NCBI RefSeq assembly: GCF_001854325.1
Contig: NZ_CP017754.1
Span: 2,790,001 to 2,854,000 of the forward strand
Direction: 5' to 3'
Source of the DNA: Cupriavidus malaysiensis
Lineage (GTDB): Bacteria; Pseudomonadota; Gammaproteobacteria; Burkholderiales; Burkholderiaceae
Length of the DNA: 64,000 nt
A program made the position numbers and the translations under genes. Positions within the stretch are counted from its first letter, which is position 1. The number at the start of each line of letters is the position of its first letter. Positions 54,143-63,941 of the stretch are shown here, in pieces. The notes under the pieces are model-generated. The model searched no databases, had not been told where the DNA came from, and saw only the letters and a list, made by a program, of their open reading frames with translations.

Positions 54143-54895
54143 TCACCAGCTGGCGCCCGGATAGGCGCGCTGCAGGAACTGCATCTCGGCCAGCAGGTAG
54201 CCCAGGTGCTCGCTATGCCGGCCCTGGCGTCCGCCGCTCTGCGCCCAGCCGCCGGCCGGGCGGCTCAGCGTCGCCTCGTCCAGCACCTCGTCGACATGGC
54301 GCAGCCACGCGCCGGCCAGCGTGGCCGGGTCGACGGCCACACCCTGCGCCGCCAGCGCCGCGTCGGCGGCATCGCTTTCGAACAACTCGCCGGTGAACAT
54401 CCACAGATCGTCGAAGGCCTGCTGCATGCGGCGCCGGCTTTCCACGGTGCCGTCGCCCAGGCGCACCACCAGGTCGGCGCTGCGGCGCGCGTGGTAGGCC
54501 ACCTCCTTCAGCGACTTGGCCGCAATCTCGGCGATGCGCGCATCGGCGCTGTGCTGCAGGCCGTCGAGCAGGAAGTAGTGCCAGGTGTCGAACAGGAACT
54601 GGCGTGCCAGCGTATCGGCATAGCTGCCGTTGGGCTGCTCGACCAGCAGCAGGTTGCGGAACTGGTGCGCGTCGCGCAGGTAGGCGAGCTGGTCGGCACT
54701 GCGGCCGGCCCCCTCCACTTCCCCGGCATAGCCCAGCCACAGGCGCGTCTGGCCGATCAGGTCCAGCGCCACGTTGGTCAGGGCGATGTCCTCTTCCAGG
54801 GCGGGGCCGCGACCGCACCATTCCGACAGGCGCTGGCCCAGTACCAGCGTGCTGTCGCCCAGGCGCAGCAGGTATTCGAGCTTGTGTTGGTCCAT
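54143..54895 (-). CDS. paaC: Phenylacetyl-CoA epoxidase structural subunit PaaC
   Basis: PaaC is the non-catalytic ferritin-like partner of PaaA. The 250-residue product aligns throughout with PaaC: YLLRLGDSTLVLGQRLSEWC, DLIGQTRLWLGYA, FRNLLLVEQPNGSYADT, KSLKEVAYHARRSADLVVRL, HSEHLGYLLAEMQFLQR. An in-frame ATG at 54922, overlapping the paaB stop as TGATG, could add nine residues; 54895 matches the usual N-terminus (MDQHKLEYLLR). Confidence 0.95.
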   Translation of the reverse strand: MDQHKLEYLLRLGDSTLVLGQRLSEWCGRGPALEEDIALTNVALDLIGQTRLWLGYAGEVEGAGRSADQLAYLRDAHQFRNLLLVEQPNGSYADTLARQFLFDTWHYFLLDGLQHSADARIAEIAAKSLKEVAYHARRSADLVVRLGDGTVESRRRMQQAFDDLWMFTGELFESDAADAALAAQGVAVDPATLAGAWLRHVDEVLDEATLSRPAGGWAQSGGRQGRHSEHLGYLLAEMQFLQRAYPGASW

Positions 54896-54921
54896 GGTGG
54901 AGTCGTCCTCGCGCGCTGCCA

Positions 54922-55203
54922 TCAGATGTGCTTGACCTCTTCCGGCATCGGGAAGAACGTCGGGTGCCGGTAGATCTTGCTGTTGGCGGGCTCGAACAGC
55001 GGGCCCTTGTCGCCCGGGCTGCTCGCCATCACGTCGGCGGCCTTCACCACCCAGACGCTGACGCCTTCGTTGCGGCGCGTGTAGACATCGCGCGCATGGT
55101 TGATGGCCATCTCGCCATCGGGCGCATGCAGGCTGCCCACATGCTTGTGGGCCAGGCCGTGCTGGCTGCGGATAAAGATCTCCCAAAGCGGCCACTCTTT
55201 CAT
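54922..55203 (-). CDS. paaB: Phenylacetyl-CoA epoxidase subunit PaaB
   Basis: The 93-residue product is a typical PaaB: WPLWEIFIRSQHGLAHKHVG, EMAINHARDVYTRRNEGVSV, WVVKAADVMASSPGD and KIYRHPTFFPMPEEVKHI. PaaB bridges PaaAC dimers in the epoxidase complex. AGGAG precedes the ATG. It lies 56 bases after paaA. Confidence 0.96.
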   Translation of the reverse strand: MKEWPLWEIFIRSQHGLAHKHVGSLHAPDGEMAINHARDVYTRRNEGVSVWVVKAADVMASSPGDKGPLFEPANSKIYRHPTFFPMPEEVKHI

Positions 55204-55259
55204 GGCAACTCTCCTGTCAGGTTGGCGGTGGGTCGGCGCGCCGGCCGGCGCGCCCGGTG

Positions 55260-56243
<984 letters not shown>

Positions 56244-56303
56244 CCCGTGCTCCGTTTTTCCAGGTCTTGACCTGCGTCAAACCGTCTCGATGAAGGGGAT
56301 GAT

Positions 56304-56346
56304 AGTGATACAATTTGATTCAAACAATCGATGTTTCTGTATCACT
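56304..56346. promoter_or_regulatory. Divergent paaA/paaX control region with inverted repeats
   Basis: AGTGATACA (56304-56312) and TGTATCACT (56338-56346) are perfect 9-bp arms separated by 25 bp. The spacer contains TTTGATTCAAA and AAACA...TGTTT, themselves symmetric. Known PaaX sites carry TGATTC half-elements, as found here. The region lies between the starts of paaA (56243) and the PaaX-family gene (56361), so binding would control both. Confidence 0.75.
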
Positions 56347-56360
56347 TTCAAGGTGTACGC

Positions 56361-57314
56361 ATGGCCACCCGCCTGGATATCGACACCGTTTCTCCCCAGC
56401 TTGCGCGGCTCGCCCGCGGACTCAAGCTCGGCGCCAATTCGATGCTGGTGACCTTGTTCGGCGATGTGGTGGCGCCACGGCCGCAGGCGCTCTGGCTGGG
56501 CAGCCTGATCCACCTCGCGGCACCATTCGGCATCAACGACCGGCTGGTGCGCACCGCGACGTTCCGGCTGGCCGCGGACGACTGGCTCAGTGCCACGCGC
56601 CTCGGACGGCGCAGTTACTACGGGCTGTCGGAAGCGGGATTGCAGCGTGTGACGCACGCGGGCAAGCGCATCTATGCCGGCGAAGCGGCACAGTGGGACG
56701 GACGCTGGACCCTGGTGCTGGTGCGCGGCGACGCCCGCGCCACGCTGCGGCAGCAACTGAAGCGGGAGCTGTTATGGGAAGGCTTCGGCGCCATCGCTCC
56801 CGGCGTGTTCGCCCATCCGCGAGCGGACGCGTCATCGCTGCGGGAAATCCTCACTGCCGCCAAGGCGCTCGACTATGTGGCGGTGATGGAGGCGGCCAGC
56901 CTGGCCGCCTTCTCGCTGGAGCCGCTGCAGGTCCTGATGCAACAGACCTTCCGGCTGGGCGACGTGGCCGCCGCCTGGCAGGCGCTGCTGCGCCGCTTCT
57001 CGCCGCTGCTGGACAGTGCCGCCGGCCTGGCGCCGGTCGACGCCTTCTTCCTGCGGGCCCTGCTGCTGCATGAGTACCGCCGCGTGCTGCTGCGCGACCC
57101 CGACCTGCCCGAAGTCCTGCTGCCGGCCGACTGGCCGGGCCGCACCGCACGCATGATGTGCCGCGACATGTACACGGCATTGCTGGACGCCAGCGAAGAC
57201 TACCTGCACGCTACAGTGGAGACCGCCGACGGCCCGCTGCAAGGCGCCAGGCGCGAGTTGCGCAAGCGCTTCGGCGCCGGCACCGCGCGCCCGGCCGGAC
57301 AGCCGGCTGCCTGA
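56361..57314 (+). CDS. paaX: PaaX-family repressor
   Basis: The 317-residue product fits the PaaX family: a winged helix near the N-terminus (SMLVTLFGDVVAPRPQALWL, LVRTATFRLAADDWL), GRRSYYGLSEAGLQRVTHAG, a central domain WDGRWTLVLVRG, and a C-terminal domain with LRALLLHEYRRVLLRDPDLP and LPADWPG. PaaX represses paa genes and is released by phenylacetyl-CoA. The ATG at 56361 is preferred to an upstream start inside the operator region. Confidence 0.92.
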   Translation: MATRLDIDTVSPQLARLARGLKLGANSMLVTLFGDVVAPRPQALWLGSLIHLAAPFGINDRLVRTATFRLAADDWLSATRLGRRSYYGLSEAGLQRVTHAGKRIYAGEAAQWDGRWTLVLVRGDARATLRQQLKRELLWEGFGAIAPGVFAHPRADASSLREILTAAKALDYVAVMEAASLAAFSLEPLQVLMQQTFRLGDVAAAWQALLRRFSPLLDSAAGLAPVDAFFLRALLLHEYRRVLLRDPDLPEVLLPADWPGRTARMMCRDMYTALLDASEDYLHATVETADGPLQGARRELRKRFGAGTARPAGQPAA

Positions 57315-57333
57315 CGGCCGCCTGTCCGATGGC

Positions 57334-57350
57334 CCGCGGCCGCGCCGCGG
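57334..57350. terminator. GC-rich hairpin between convergent genes
   Basis: CCGCGGC-CGC-GCCGCGG forms a 7-bp stem between the stop of the PaaX-family gene and the 3' end of the convergent lyase gene. It has no proper T-run; bidirectional termination is inferred. Confidence 0.4.
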
Positions 57351-57357
57351 CCTTCCT

Positions 57358-58881
57358 TCACTTCAGCAGCTTGTCGAAATCCCGGTCGAGCCGGGCCAGC
57401 GACGCATCGATGGCACCGCGGCGCGCCTGGATCCACGCCTGCTGCCGCGCCAGATCCAGCTCGGCGGCCTTCAGCATGCGTTCCATTTCCGCCGGCTGCG
57501 GGCCGCCGGAGGTCACACGGTGGTTGACGATGGCCACCGGGTCGAGCGCCGCGCGGAACTCCGCCTCGCTCATCGGGAACTCGGTACTGCCGTAGTCGTG
57601 CACCGACTCCGCATAGATGCGCCTGGCCTCGGCGTAGGGAAAGGCACTGGGCCTGATGTCGTGCGCCTTGGCGTAGTCGACCAGGTTGGAGGCGAAGTGA
57701 TGACCGACGCGGAACGGCAGCTTGTACTTGCGCATCAGCTCGTCGGCCAGCTCCTGCGACGCGGTCCAGTCGCTGTCCAGTTCCTCCAGCGCGCGCTGGC
57801 GGTCGATCACCAGCGCCGTCATGATGCGGTCGAGCCCTTGCAGCGCGGTCACCGCGCTCTGCACCATCTGCCCGTTGGTCACCGCATCCTTGGCGTCGGA
57901 CATGCCCGGCGGCAGGTTGTGCGCGCGGATCACCGGCCCCATGGCCAGCGTGATCGCGGTGGAGGCCTTCTCGCGGGTGGAATTCACCAGGCCGGGATTA
58001 CGCTTCTGCGGCATCGCGCTGGACACATAGGTATTGCCGCCCCCTTCCTGCAGCAGGATCCATGGGCGCGGCTGCGCGTACTGCGTCATCACGTCCTCGA
58101 TGAAGCCGCCGACGTGCAGGGCGATGCTGGTGACGATGGCGCCGACCTCCACCGGCAGGTCGACCGCGCTGATCTGCGACGCATCGTAGGCGTTGTCGAC
58201 CAGGGCGGAGAAGCCGAGATAGCCCGCCATGCGCTGGCGGTCGAGCGGCCAGCCGGTGCCGTTGAGCACCGTGGTGCCCATCGGCGAGCGGTCGATACGC
58301 TGGTAGGCCTCGCGCAGGCGCTGCGCGTCGCGTTCCAGGCCGGCCTGGATCCCGAGCAGGTAGTGCCCGTAGCTGTTCGGCTGCGCCGCCACGCCATTGG
58401 TGTAGTTGGGCACGATGGTGCCGGCATGCTGGCGCGCCAGCTTGACGATGGTGGCCGAAGTCTTGTCGAGCTGGTCGGCCAGACCCAGCACCTCTTCGCG
58501 CAGCATGGCCGCGCGCACCGTGGCCAGCATGTCCTGGCTGGAACGCCCGGCGTGGATCAGCGTGACCTCCTGTCCGGCGGCCTGGATCATCAGCGGCTCG
58601 AAGGTGATCACCAGGGACGGGCGCTTGCCGCCGGGCTTGTCGCCGTCGGCCAGCACCTTGGCGATGCCGCCGGCCACGCGCGGCGCCAGCGTCCGCTCGA
58701 GCAGCCCCTCGTCGGTATTGATCACCGTCGACGCCTTGTTGATCTCGCCCAGCCAGAAGAAGGCATCGTGCCTGGCACCGTCCGCGGCCAGCGCCGCCTG
58801 CGGGGCAGCCACGGCCAGCCAGGCGAGCGCGCTCGACACGGCCAGGGTTCTCAGGCGATGGGGGGATCGTGCGGTGGGCAT
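57358..58881 (-). CDS. Exported argininosuccinate-lyase/fumarase-superfamily protein
   Basis: The 507-residue product has a signal peptide (LAVSSALAWLAVAAPQAALA). The lyase fold follows: INKASTVINTDEGLL, LIHAGRSSQDMLATVRAAML (first active-site region, HxGRSSxD), LARQHAGTIVPNYTNGVAAQ, LNGTGWPLDRQRMA and the superfamily signature SSAMPQKRNPGLVNS with catalytic Ser. Enzymes of this fold eliminate fumarate or a similar acid from C-N bonds. Export to the periplasm is unusual and points to a scavenging lyase for an external substrate such as an aminopolycarboxylate. The ATG at 58881 follows GGAG at good spacing. Confidence 0.85.
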   Translation of the reverse strand: MPTARSPHRLRTLAVSSALAWLAVAAPQAALAADGARHDAFFWLGEINKASTVINTDEGLLERTLAPRVAGGIAKVLADGDKPGGKRPSLVITFEPLMIQAAGQEVTLIHAGRSSQDMLATVRAAMLREEVLGLADQLDKTSATIVKLARQHAGTIVPNYTNGVAAQPNSYGHYLLGIQAGLERDAQRLREAYQRIDRSPMGTTVLNGTGWPLDRQRMAGYLGFSALVDNAYDASQISAVDLPVEVGAIVTSIALHVGGFIEDVMTQYAQPRPWILLQEGGGNTYVSSAMPQKRNPGLVNSTREKASTAITLAMGPVIRAHNLPPGMSDAKDAVTNGQMVQSAVTALQGLDRIMTALVIDRQRALEELDSDWTASQELADELMRKYKLPFRVGHHFASNLVDYAKAHDIRPSAFPYAEARRIYAESVHDYGSTEFPMSEAEFRAALDPVAIVNHRVTSGGPQPAEMERMLKAAELDLARQQAWIQARRGAIDASLARLDRDFDKLLK

Positions 58882-58988
58882 GGGGTCTCCTTGGTTTTCA
58901 TCCTGCCCGGCGTGCGCGGGCTGCCATGGAGGCGCACCATACACCAGATCGGCCGTGCGCGAGGGCGCACGGATGTCCTCCCCGCCGC

Positions 58989-59210
58989 TCAAACCCGCCC
59001 GCGCAGCGGCTGCAGCAGGTGCCCCAGGCCGTTGTGGTCCAGCTCCTGCATCAACGCCAGCAGGCGGCCCAGCTCGCCCGGAGGGAAGCCCTCGCGCGCG
59101 AACCAGTTCAGGTAGTTGCCGGGCAGGTCGGCGATCAGCGTCCCCTTGTACTTGCCGAAGGGCATCTTGCGTGTGACGAGCAGGAGGAGGGATTCGCTGT
59201 CGGGGAGCAT
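58989..59210 (-). CDS. DUF3820 protein (putative quorum-sensing-regulated virulence factor family)
   Basis: The 73-residue product fits DUF3820: TRKMPFGKYKGTLIADLPGN, YLNWFAREGFPPGELGRLL, MQELDHNGL. The family includes a small Pseudomonas protein described as quorum-sensing regulated; biochemical role is unknown. The ATG at 59210 is chosen because the family core starts about 15 residues later. It is probably a single gene between the lyase and the LysR gene. Confidence 0.85.
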   Translation of the reverse strand: MLPDSESLLLLVTRKMPFGKYKGTLIADLPGNYLNWFAREGFPPGELGRLLALMQELDHNGLGHLLQPLRGRV

Positions 59211-59336
59211 GGTGGTGGGCCGGGAACGACTGGCCGGCATTGTAGCGCCGTGGTAGCGCCGTGATGGCCTGCAGCACCCTGTGCACGACGATGGCACGCA
59301 GGCGCCCGCCAGGGTGGCGGACGCCTGCCGGCGGCC

Positions 59337-60269
59337 TCACAGCGCCTCCACCAGCCGCTTGTCGCTGTTGTGGCAATACTCCGCACACGCCGCCCGCGCC
59401 GAATTGGCCGCGCCGTGCACGAACAGCGGCGCATCGGCGCGCCGCGACATCGACACCACGATGGAGGGCGGCGCCGGCTGCAGCGGCAATTCCACCACCT
59501 CCCCGCTCTCGATCAAGCGGTCGACGAACAGCCGCGGGATGGCGGCCACACCGAAACCGTCGCGCACCAGCTGGACGATCACGGCAATCGACGGCGAGCC
59601 GGTGATGCGCGTCTCCGACAGCGGCACGCCGTGCACGCCGGCGAGCTTGGCCACGATGTCTTCCAGCGCGCGATGCGGCGCGGTGCCGCGGCCGAAGGTG
59701 AGGATGGGGTGCTGCAGCACCTGCAAGGCGAGCGGGCCGCGCGTATGCGACAGCAGGCCGGCACGCGCCACCCAGTGCACGGGGTAGTTGGCGAGCGCAT
59801 TGCACACCACATTGCTTTCGTCGCTGCCTTCGACACGGATGATGAGGTCGAGCTCGTCGGCGATCAGCCGGCGCTGCAGCACCACGCTCACATCGGCGGT
59901 CAGTTCGACTTCCAGCTGGGGATAGTCGGCGGCCAGGCGCCGCATGTAGTGCGGCAGCCAGCTATGCACCACGGTCTCGATCACACCCAGGCGCAGGCGC
60001 CCGCGGATCTTGCTGTCCCCCGAGGCGGCGGCATGCAGGCGGCGCGCCGCCTCGACCACGCTCCTGGCGTAGCCGAGCAGGTACTCGCCGTTGGGGGTCA
60101 GGCGGAACTCGCGGCTCTCGCGGTCCACCAGCACGGTCTGCAACTCGTCCTCCAGCGCCTTGATGCGTTGCGAGATGGCCGCTGGCGTCGCATGCAGAGC
60201 GGCCGCGGTTGCACGGAAGCTGTGCAGCTTGGCCAGCGTGACGAAGGTCTCCAGGAAGCGCGTATTCAT
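59337..60269 (-). CDS. LysR-family regulator
   Basis: The 310-residue product has a LysR winged helix at the N-terminus (LETFVTLAKLHSFRATAAAL, TPAAISQRIKALEDELQTVL) and the periplasmic-binding-like effector domain (GRLRLGVIETVVHSWLP, LDLIIRVEG, GFGVAAIPRLFVDRLIE). It is transcribed away from the DUF1445-MFS genes across 214 bases that include TATAAA and GTTAAGAATTGCTTTAC near 60378-60402. A LysR T-N11-A site is plausible there. It is the likely activator of that divergent pair. Confidence 0.92.
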   Translation of the reverse strand: MNTRFLETFVTLAKLHSFRATAAALHATPAAISQRIKALEDELQTVLVDRESREFRLTPNGEYLLGYARSVVEAARRLHAAASGDSKIRGRLRLGVIETVVHSWLPHYMRRLAADYPQLEVELTADVSVVLQRRLIADELDLIIRVEGSDESNVVCNALANYPVHWVARAGLLSHTRGPLALQVLQHPILTFGRGTAPHRALEDIVAKLAGVHGVPLSETRITGSPSIAVIVQLVRDGFGVAAIPRLFVDRLIESGEVVELPLQPAPPSIVVSMSRRADAPLFVHGAANSARAACAEYCHNSDKRLVEAL

Positions 60270-60483
60270 CTGGCTGCCGCCCGTATCGACGCGGAAGACA
60301 TCGAGTTGCCTGCGCGTTCACCGCAGTTCACGTCCAAGGCGCATGCGCACCGGCAGAGGGAAATCAAGGGAAAACCCGTATAAACGTTAAGAATTGCTTT
60401 ACAGGGATGCCAATAAAAAGTCGTTGGCGACAGAAAATTTTACTCCCTATCGTTCAGGTCAGACACGACCACGTCATTCCGAC

Positions 60484-61281
60484 ATGCCCCTGACGATGCC
60501 CGCCCACCCGACCCCTTTCGACTTCCGCCAGGCCGTGCGCAGCGGCCAGTTCCGCGGCCCCACCGCCGGACACTGCGGCGACTACGCGCAGGCCAACCTC
60601 GCCATCCTGCCGGCGGCGCACGCCGGCGATTTCCTGCGCTTCTGCCAGGCCAATCCGAAGCCCTGTCCTTTGCTGGGCGTGGGCGAGCCGGGGCAGTGGC
60701 ATGTGCCGGAGCTCGGGCGCGAGGTCGACATCCGCAATGACGTGCCGGCCTACAACGTCTACCGCGACGGCAAGCTGGCGGAAGAGACCGACTCCCTGGC
60801 CGAGCTGTGGCAGAACGACTTCGTGGTGTTCGCCATCGGTTGCTCGTTCTCCTTCGAACAGATGCTGGCGCAGGAGGGCATTCCGCTGCGGCATGTGGAA
60901 GAAGGCCGCAACGTGCCGATGTACCGCACCCGCGTCGCCAACCGGCGCGCAGGCGTGTTCGGCGGGCAGCTGGTGGTGTCGATGCGGCCCATGCGGGGCG
61001 CCGACGCCATCCGCGCGGTGCAGATCACCAGCCGCTTTCCCGCCGTCCATGGTGCGCCGATCCACATCGGCGACCCGGCCGAGCTGGGCATCGAGGACCT
61101 GTCACGGCCCGAGTTCGGCGACGCTGTCACCGTCAAGCCGGGCGAACTGCCGGTGTTCTGGGCCTGCGGCGTCACGCCCCAGACCGCGATCATGGCCGCC
61201 AGGCTGCCGCTGGCGATCGCGCACAAGCCGGGCCACATGCTGGTGACCGACATCCGCAACGCCTCGCTCGCCGTCTTCTAG
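60484..61281 (+). CDS. DUF1445 putative hydro-lyase / D-glutamate-cyclase-like protein
   Basis: The 265-residue product matches DUF1445: [95 protein letters not shown] and [13 protein letters not shown]. The mammalian mitochondrial D-glutamate cyclase contains this domain and converts D-glutamate to 5-oxo-D-proline. Finding a PxpB (5-oxoprolinase) gene 2.7 kb away makes that reaction plausible here. An MFS transporter follows on the same strand. Confidence 0.87.
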   Translation: MPLTMPAHPTPFDFRQAVRSGQFRGPTAGHCGDYAQANLAILPAAHAGDFLRFCQANPKPCPLLGVGEPGQWHVPELGREVDIRNDVPAYNVYRDGKLAEETDSLAELWQNDFVVFAIGCSFSFEQMLAQEGIPLRHVEEGRNVPMYRTRVANRRAGVFGGQLVVSMRPMRGADAIRAVQITSRFPAVHGAPIHIGDPAELGIEDLSRPEFGDAVTVKPGELPVFWACGVTPQTAIMAARLPLAIAHKPGHMLVTDIRNASLAVF

Positions 61282-61367
61282 CCTCGCCGCCCCGCCTGCC
61301 CCGGCACCTTTTTCCGACTTTCCCGCCCTTGCTTCGCCGTTCCCCCTCACGCACCCAGGAGCGTTTC

Positions 61368-62681
61368 ATGGACCACCAGACCCCCGCGATGGCCCCCCCT
61401 ATCCCGCCCAAGACGTCGGCCGATGCCGGCGGCAACCTGTTCTCCTGGTACGGCGACGCTGCGCCGCGCGAGAAACGCGCCTTCTGGAGCTGCAAGGTCG
61501 GCTACATGCTCGACGGCATGGATACGCAGATGCTGTCCTTCGTCATCCCGACCCTGGTCGCCACCTGGGGCATCAGCCTGGCCGACGCCGGCTTCATCGG
61601 TACGCTCACCTTGCTGGCCTCGGCGCTGGGCGGCTGGGCCGCCGGCATCCTGTCGGACCGCATCGGGCGCGTACGCACGCTGCAGCTGACGGTGCTGTGG
61701 TTCGCCGTCTTCACCGGCCTGTGCGGCCTGGCGCAGAACTACCACCAGTTGCTGGCGGCGCGGGCGCTGATGGGTTTCGGCTTCGGCGGCGAATGGACCG
61801 CCGGCGCGGTGCTGATCGGCGAGGTGATCCGCGCCAAGGACCGCGGCAAGGCCGTCGGCCTGGTGCAGTCCGGCTGGGCCATCGGCTGGGGCCTGACGGC
61901 CATCCTGTATTCCGTGCTGTTCTCCGTCCTGCCGGCAGAGTTGGCATGGCGCGCGCTCTTCCTGGTGGGCCTGCTGCCGGCACTGCTGGTGGTGGTGATC
62001 CGCCGCTATGTGAAGGAACCGGACGTCTATGAGAAGGAAAAGGCCGCGCAGGGCAAGGCCAGCGACCATCCGCGCCTGACCGAGATCTTCCGTCCCGCGC
62101 TGCTGTCGACGACCATCCGCGCGGCGCTGCTGGCAACCGGCGCGCAGGGTGGCTACTACGCCATCACGACCTGGCTGCCGACCTTCCTGAAGACGGAGCG
62201 CCACCTGACGGTGATGGGCACCGGCGGCTACCTGGCGATGATCATCTTCGGCTCGTGGGTGGGCTACCTCGTCAGTTCCTACCTGACCGACCGCCTCGGC
62301 CGCAAGCCCAACTTCATCCTGTTCGCGCTCGGCTCGATGACGATCGCCTTCAGCTACACCATGCTGCCGCTGACCAACGGCGCCATGTTCTGGCTCGGCT
62401 TTCCGCTCGGCTTCTTCGCCTCCGGCATCTTCAGCGGCATGGGTGCCTTCCTCACGGAACTGTTCCCGACCCGCGTACGTGGCTCCGGCCAGGGCTTCTG
62501 CTACAACTTCGGCCGCGCGGTCGGCGCCCTCTTCCCCTTCCTGATCGGCGCGCTGTCCAAGGAATACGGCCTGGGCACCAGCATCGGCATCTTTGCCGCG
62601 GCGGCCTACGGGGTGCTCATCCTGGCGGCGCTGACGCTGCCGGAGACACGCGGCCGGGAACTGGAAGCGGCCGGCGCGTAA
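61368..62681 (+). CDS. MFS transporter (aromatic acid/metabolite:H+ symporter type)
   Basis: The 437-residue product has twelve hydrophobic helices with the MFS signatures GYMLDGMDTQMLSFVIPTL (AAHS/sialate-type TM1), SDRIGRVRTLQ between TM2 and TM3, GFGFGGEWTAGAVLIGEV in TM4, and TDRLGRKPN in the second half. AGGAG precedes the ATG. It follows the DUF1445 gene by 86 bases, so the substrate is probably the compound that the cyclase-like enzyme handles, perhaps D-glutamate or 5-oxoproline. A degenerate 10-bp repeat tract begins after its stop. Confidence 0.9.
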   Translation: MDHQTPAMAPPIPPKTSADAGGNLFSWYGDAAPREKRAFWSCKVGYMLDGMDTQMLSFVIPTLVATWGISLADAGFIGTLTLLASALGGWAAGILSDRIGRVRTLQLTVLWFAVFTGLCGLAQNYHQLLAARALMGFGFGGEWTAGAVLIGEVIRAKDRGKAVGLVQSGWAIGWGLTAILYSVLFSVLPAELAWRALFLVGLLPALLVVVIRRYVKEPDVYEKEKAAQGKASDHPRLTEIFRPALLSTTIRAALLATGAQGGYYAITTWLPTFLKTERHLTVMGTGGYLAMIIFGSWVGYLVSSYLTDRLGRKPNFILFALGSMTIAFSYTMLPLTNGAMFWLGFPLGFFASGIFSGMGAFLTELFPTRVRGSGQGFCYNFGRAVGALFPFLIGALSKEYGLGTSIGIFAAAAYGVLILAALTLPETRGRELEAAGA

Positions 62682-62683
62682 CG

Positions 62684-62745
62684 ATGCACAACGACGCATA
62701 GCAACGCATCGCAACGCACGACAATCCACGACGACGCACGCGTCA
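62684..62745. repeat. Degenerate 10-bp tandem repeat after the MFS gene
   Basis: Units AACGATGCAC, AACGACGCAT, AGCAACGCAT, CGCAACGCAC, GACAATCCAC and GACGACGCAC follow one another directly after the MFS stop. They vary around a common ACGCA core, so the repeat is old or under weak constraint. Confidence 0.7.
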
Positions 62746-62810
62746 TCCACAGCCGGCGGCACCGGGCTCGCGCAGCGAGCGGCCGGCCGCCGGCCGGCCC
62801 GCGTGGCGCG

Positions 62811-63479
62811 TCAGCGCGAATTGAACATCGGATGCCGCGCGCAGGCCGACAGCACGATACGCTCCGACTGCGACAGGTAGTCATTGAGCAGCGCCGCGCT
62901 CTCGGCCAGCTTGCCCGCTTCGAACAACTGCAGGATGCGCAGGTTCATGTCGACGTAGGGACCGTGCAGGAACTCGGCGTCCTGCAGGATGCCGAAGGCC
63001 AGGCGCTGCTCGGCCAGCAGGTGGGAGAACATGGTCTTCAAGCGCTCGCTGTCGGCCAGTTCGACGATGGCCATGTGGAAGTCCATATTGGCCGTGCCCA
63101 CGCCTTGCCAGTCACCCTGCGCCCGGCAGCGCAGCCCCATCTCGACCGCGGCGCGCAGGTGCCGCACCGCCGGATGGCTCGGGTAGGCCTGGGCCAGCGC
63201 CTGGCACTCGATCAGCCGGCGCACGCGGTAGATATCGACGATGTCCGCGATGCCGGGCACCGCCACCGAGACGCCGCGGTTGGGCTCGTGCTTGAGCAGG
63301 CCCTCCTTGGTCAGGACGCGGAAGATCTCGCGCAGGGTATTGCGCGAGATCTGCAGGCTTTCGGCGAGGGCGGCTTCGGACAGGCGCTGGCCAGGCAGGA
63401 AATCGCCTTGCACGATCCTCTGGCGGATCTCGTCGGTGACCCGTTCGGCCAGGTTCTTGGTATCAGGACTGGATGTCAT
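62811..63479 (-). CDS. GntR-family regulator, FCD (FadR) type
   Basis: The 222-residue product has the GntR winged helix (residues 10-75: VTDEIRQRIVQGDFLPGQRL, SEAALAESLQISRNTLREIF, LLKHEPNRGVSVAVPG) and an all-helical FCD domain with metal-binding-type residues in ANMDFHMAIVELADSERL and DYLSQSERIVL. Acid ligands are usual for FCD regulators. It diverges from the pxpB gene across about 460 bases holding a perfect 13-bp palindrome, so control of the pxp genes by 5-oxoproline or a related acid is a reasonable inference. Confidence 0.92.
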   Translation of the reverse strand: MTSSPDTKNLAERVTDEIRQRIVQGDFLPGQRLSEAALAESLQISRNTLREIFRVLTKEGLLKHEPNRGVSVAVPGIADIVDIYRVRRLIECQALAQAYPSHPAVRHLRAAVEMGLRCRAQGDWQGVGTANMDFHMAIVELADSERLKTMFSHLLAEQRLAFGILQDAEFLHGPYVDMNLRILQLFEAGKLAESAALLNDYLSQSERIVLSACARHPMFNSR

Positions 63480-63941
63480 CTAGCGTTGGCTCATGCGTGG
63501 TCGGGCCTGCGCTCCTGTCCGGCCGGCCAATCGCGGTAGCGCAACCCGGCGCCGGACGGCCGCGCTGGCATGTTAGCGCACTCTGCCGGGCGATTTGCAC
63601 CGGTTAGGCGCATATCCGCGCACCATTGTCGACCTAGGTGTATACCATGATCGTCAACTTTAACGGATTGTTCAACAATCTTATAACCATAGTTGATCGA
63701 AAATACGATCTGACTATTCATTGCCGGCACTACCTGCACTGTATGTGTATCGCCAGACAAGATGAGAGGGAGTTGGCGCCGATCGCGCCGATCGCGCCGC
63801 TTGACCGATCCCCTGCGTACGTGGCCCGACACTTTGTGCCATCCACGCCGCGACACGGATCCCGGCCCTGCCCTCCCGCTGCCGCGGTGCTGACGCATCG
63901 GAGCCGTGCCTACTCGAATTGACCGCTCGCGGAGTCTCCTC
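63480..63941. other. Divergent control region between gntR-type and pxpB genes
   Basis: This 460-base gap has a marked AT-rich island (63635-63730) in GC-rich DNA. ATTGTT-C-AACAAT at 63667-63679 is a perfect palindrome of the style bound by FCD-type GntR proteins. Nearby GATCGTCAACT and AGTTGATCG form a wider symmetric pair. The rest shows no gene; GGAG lies just before the TTG start of pxpB. Confidence 0.65.
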
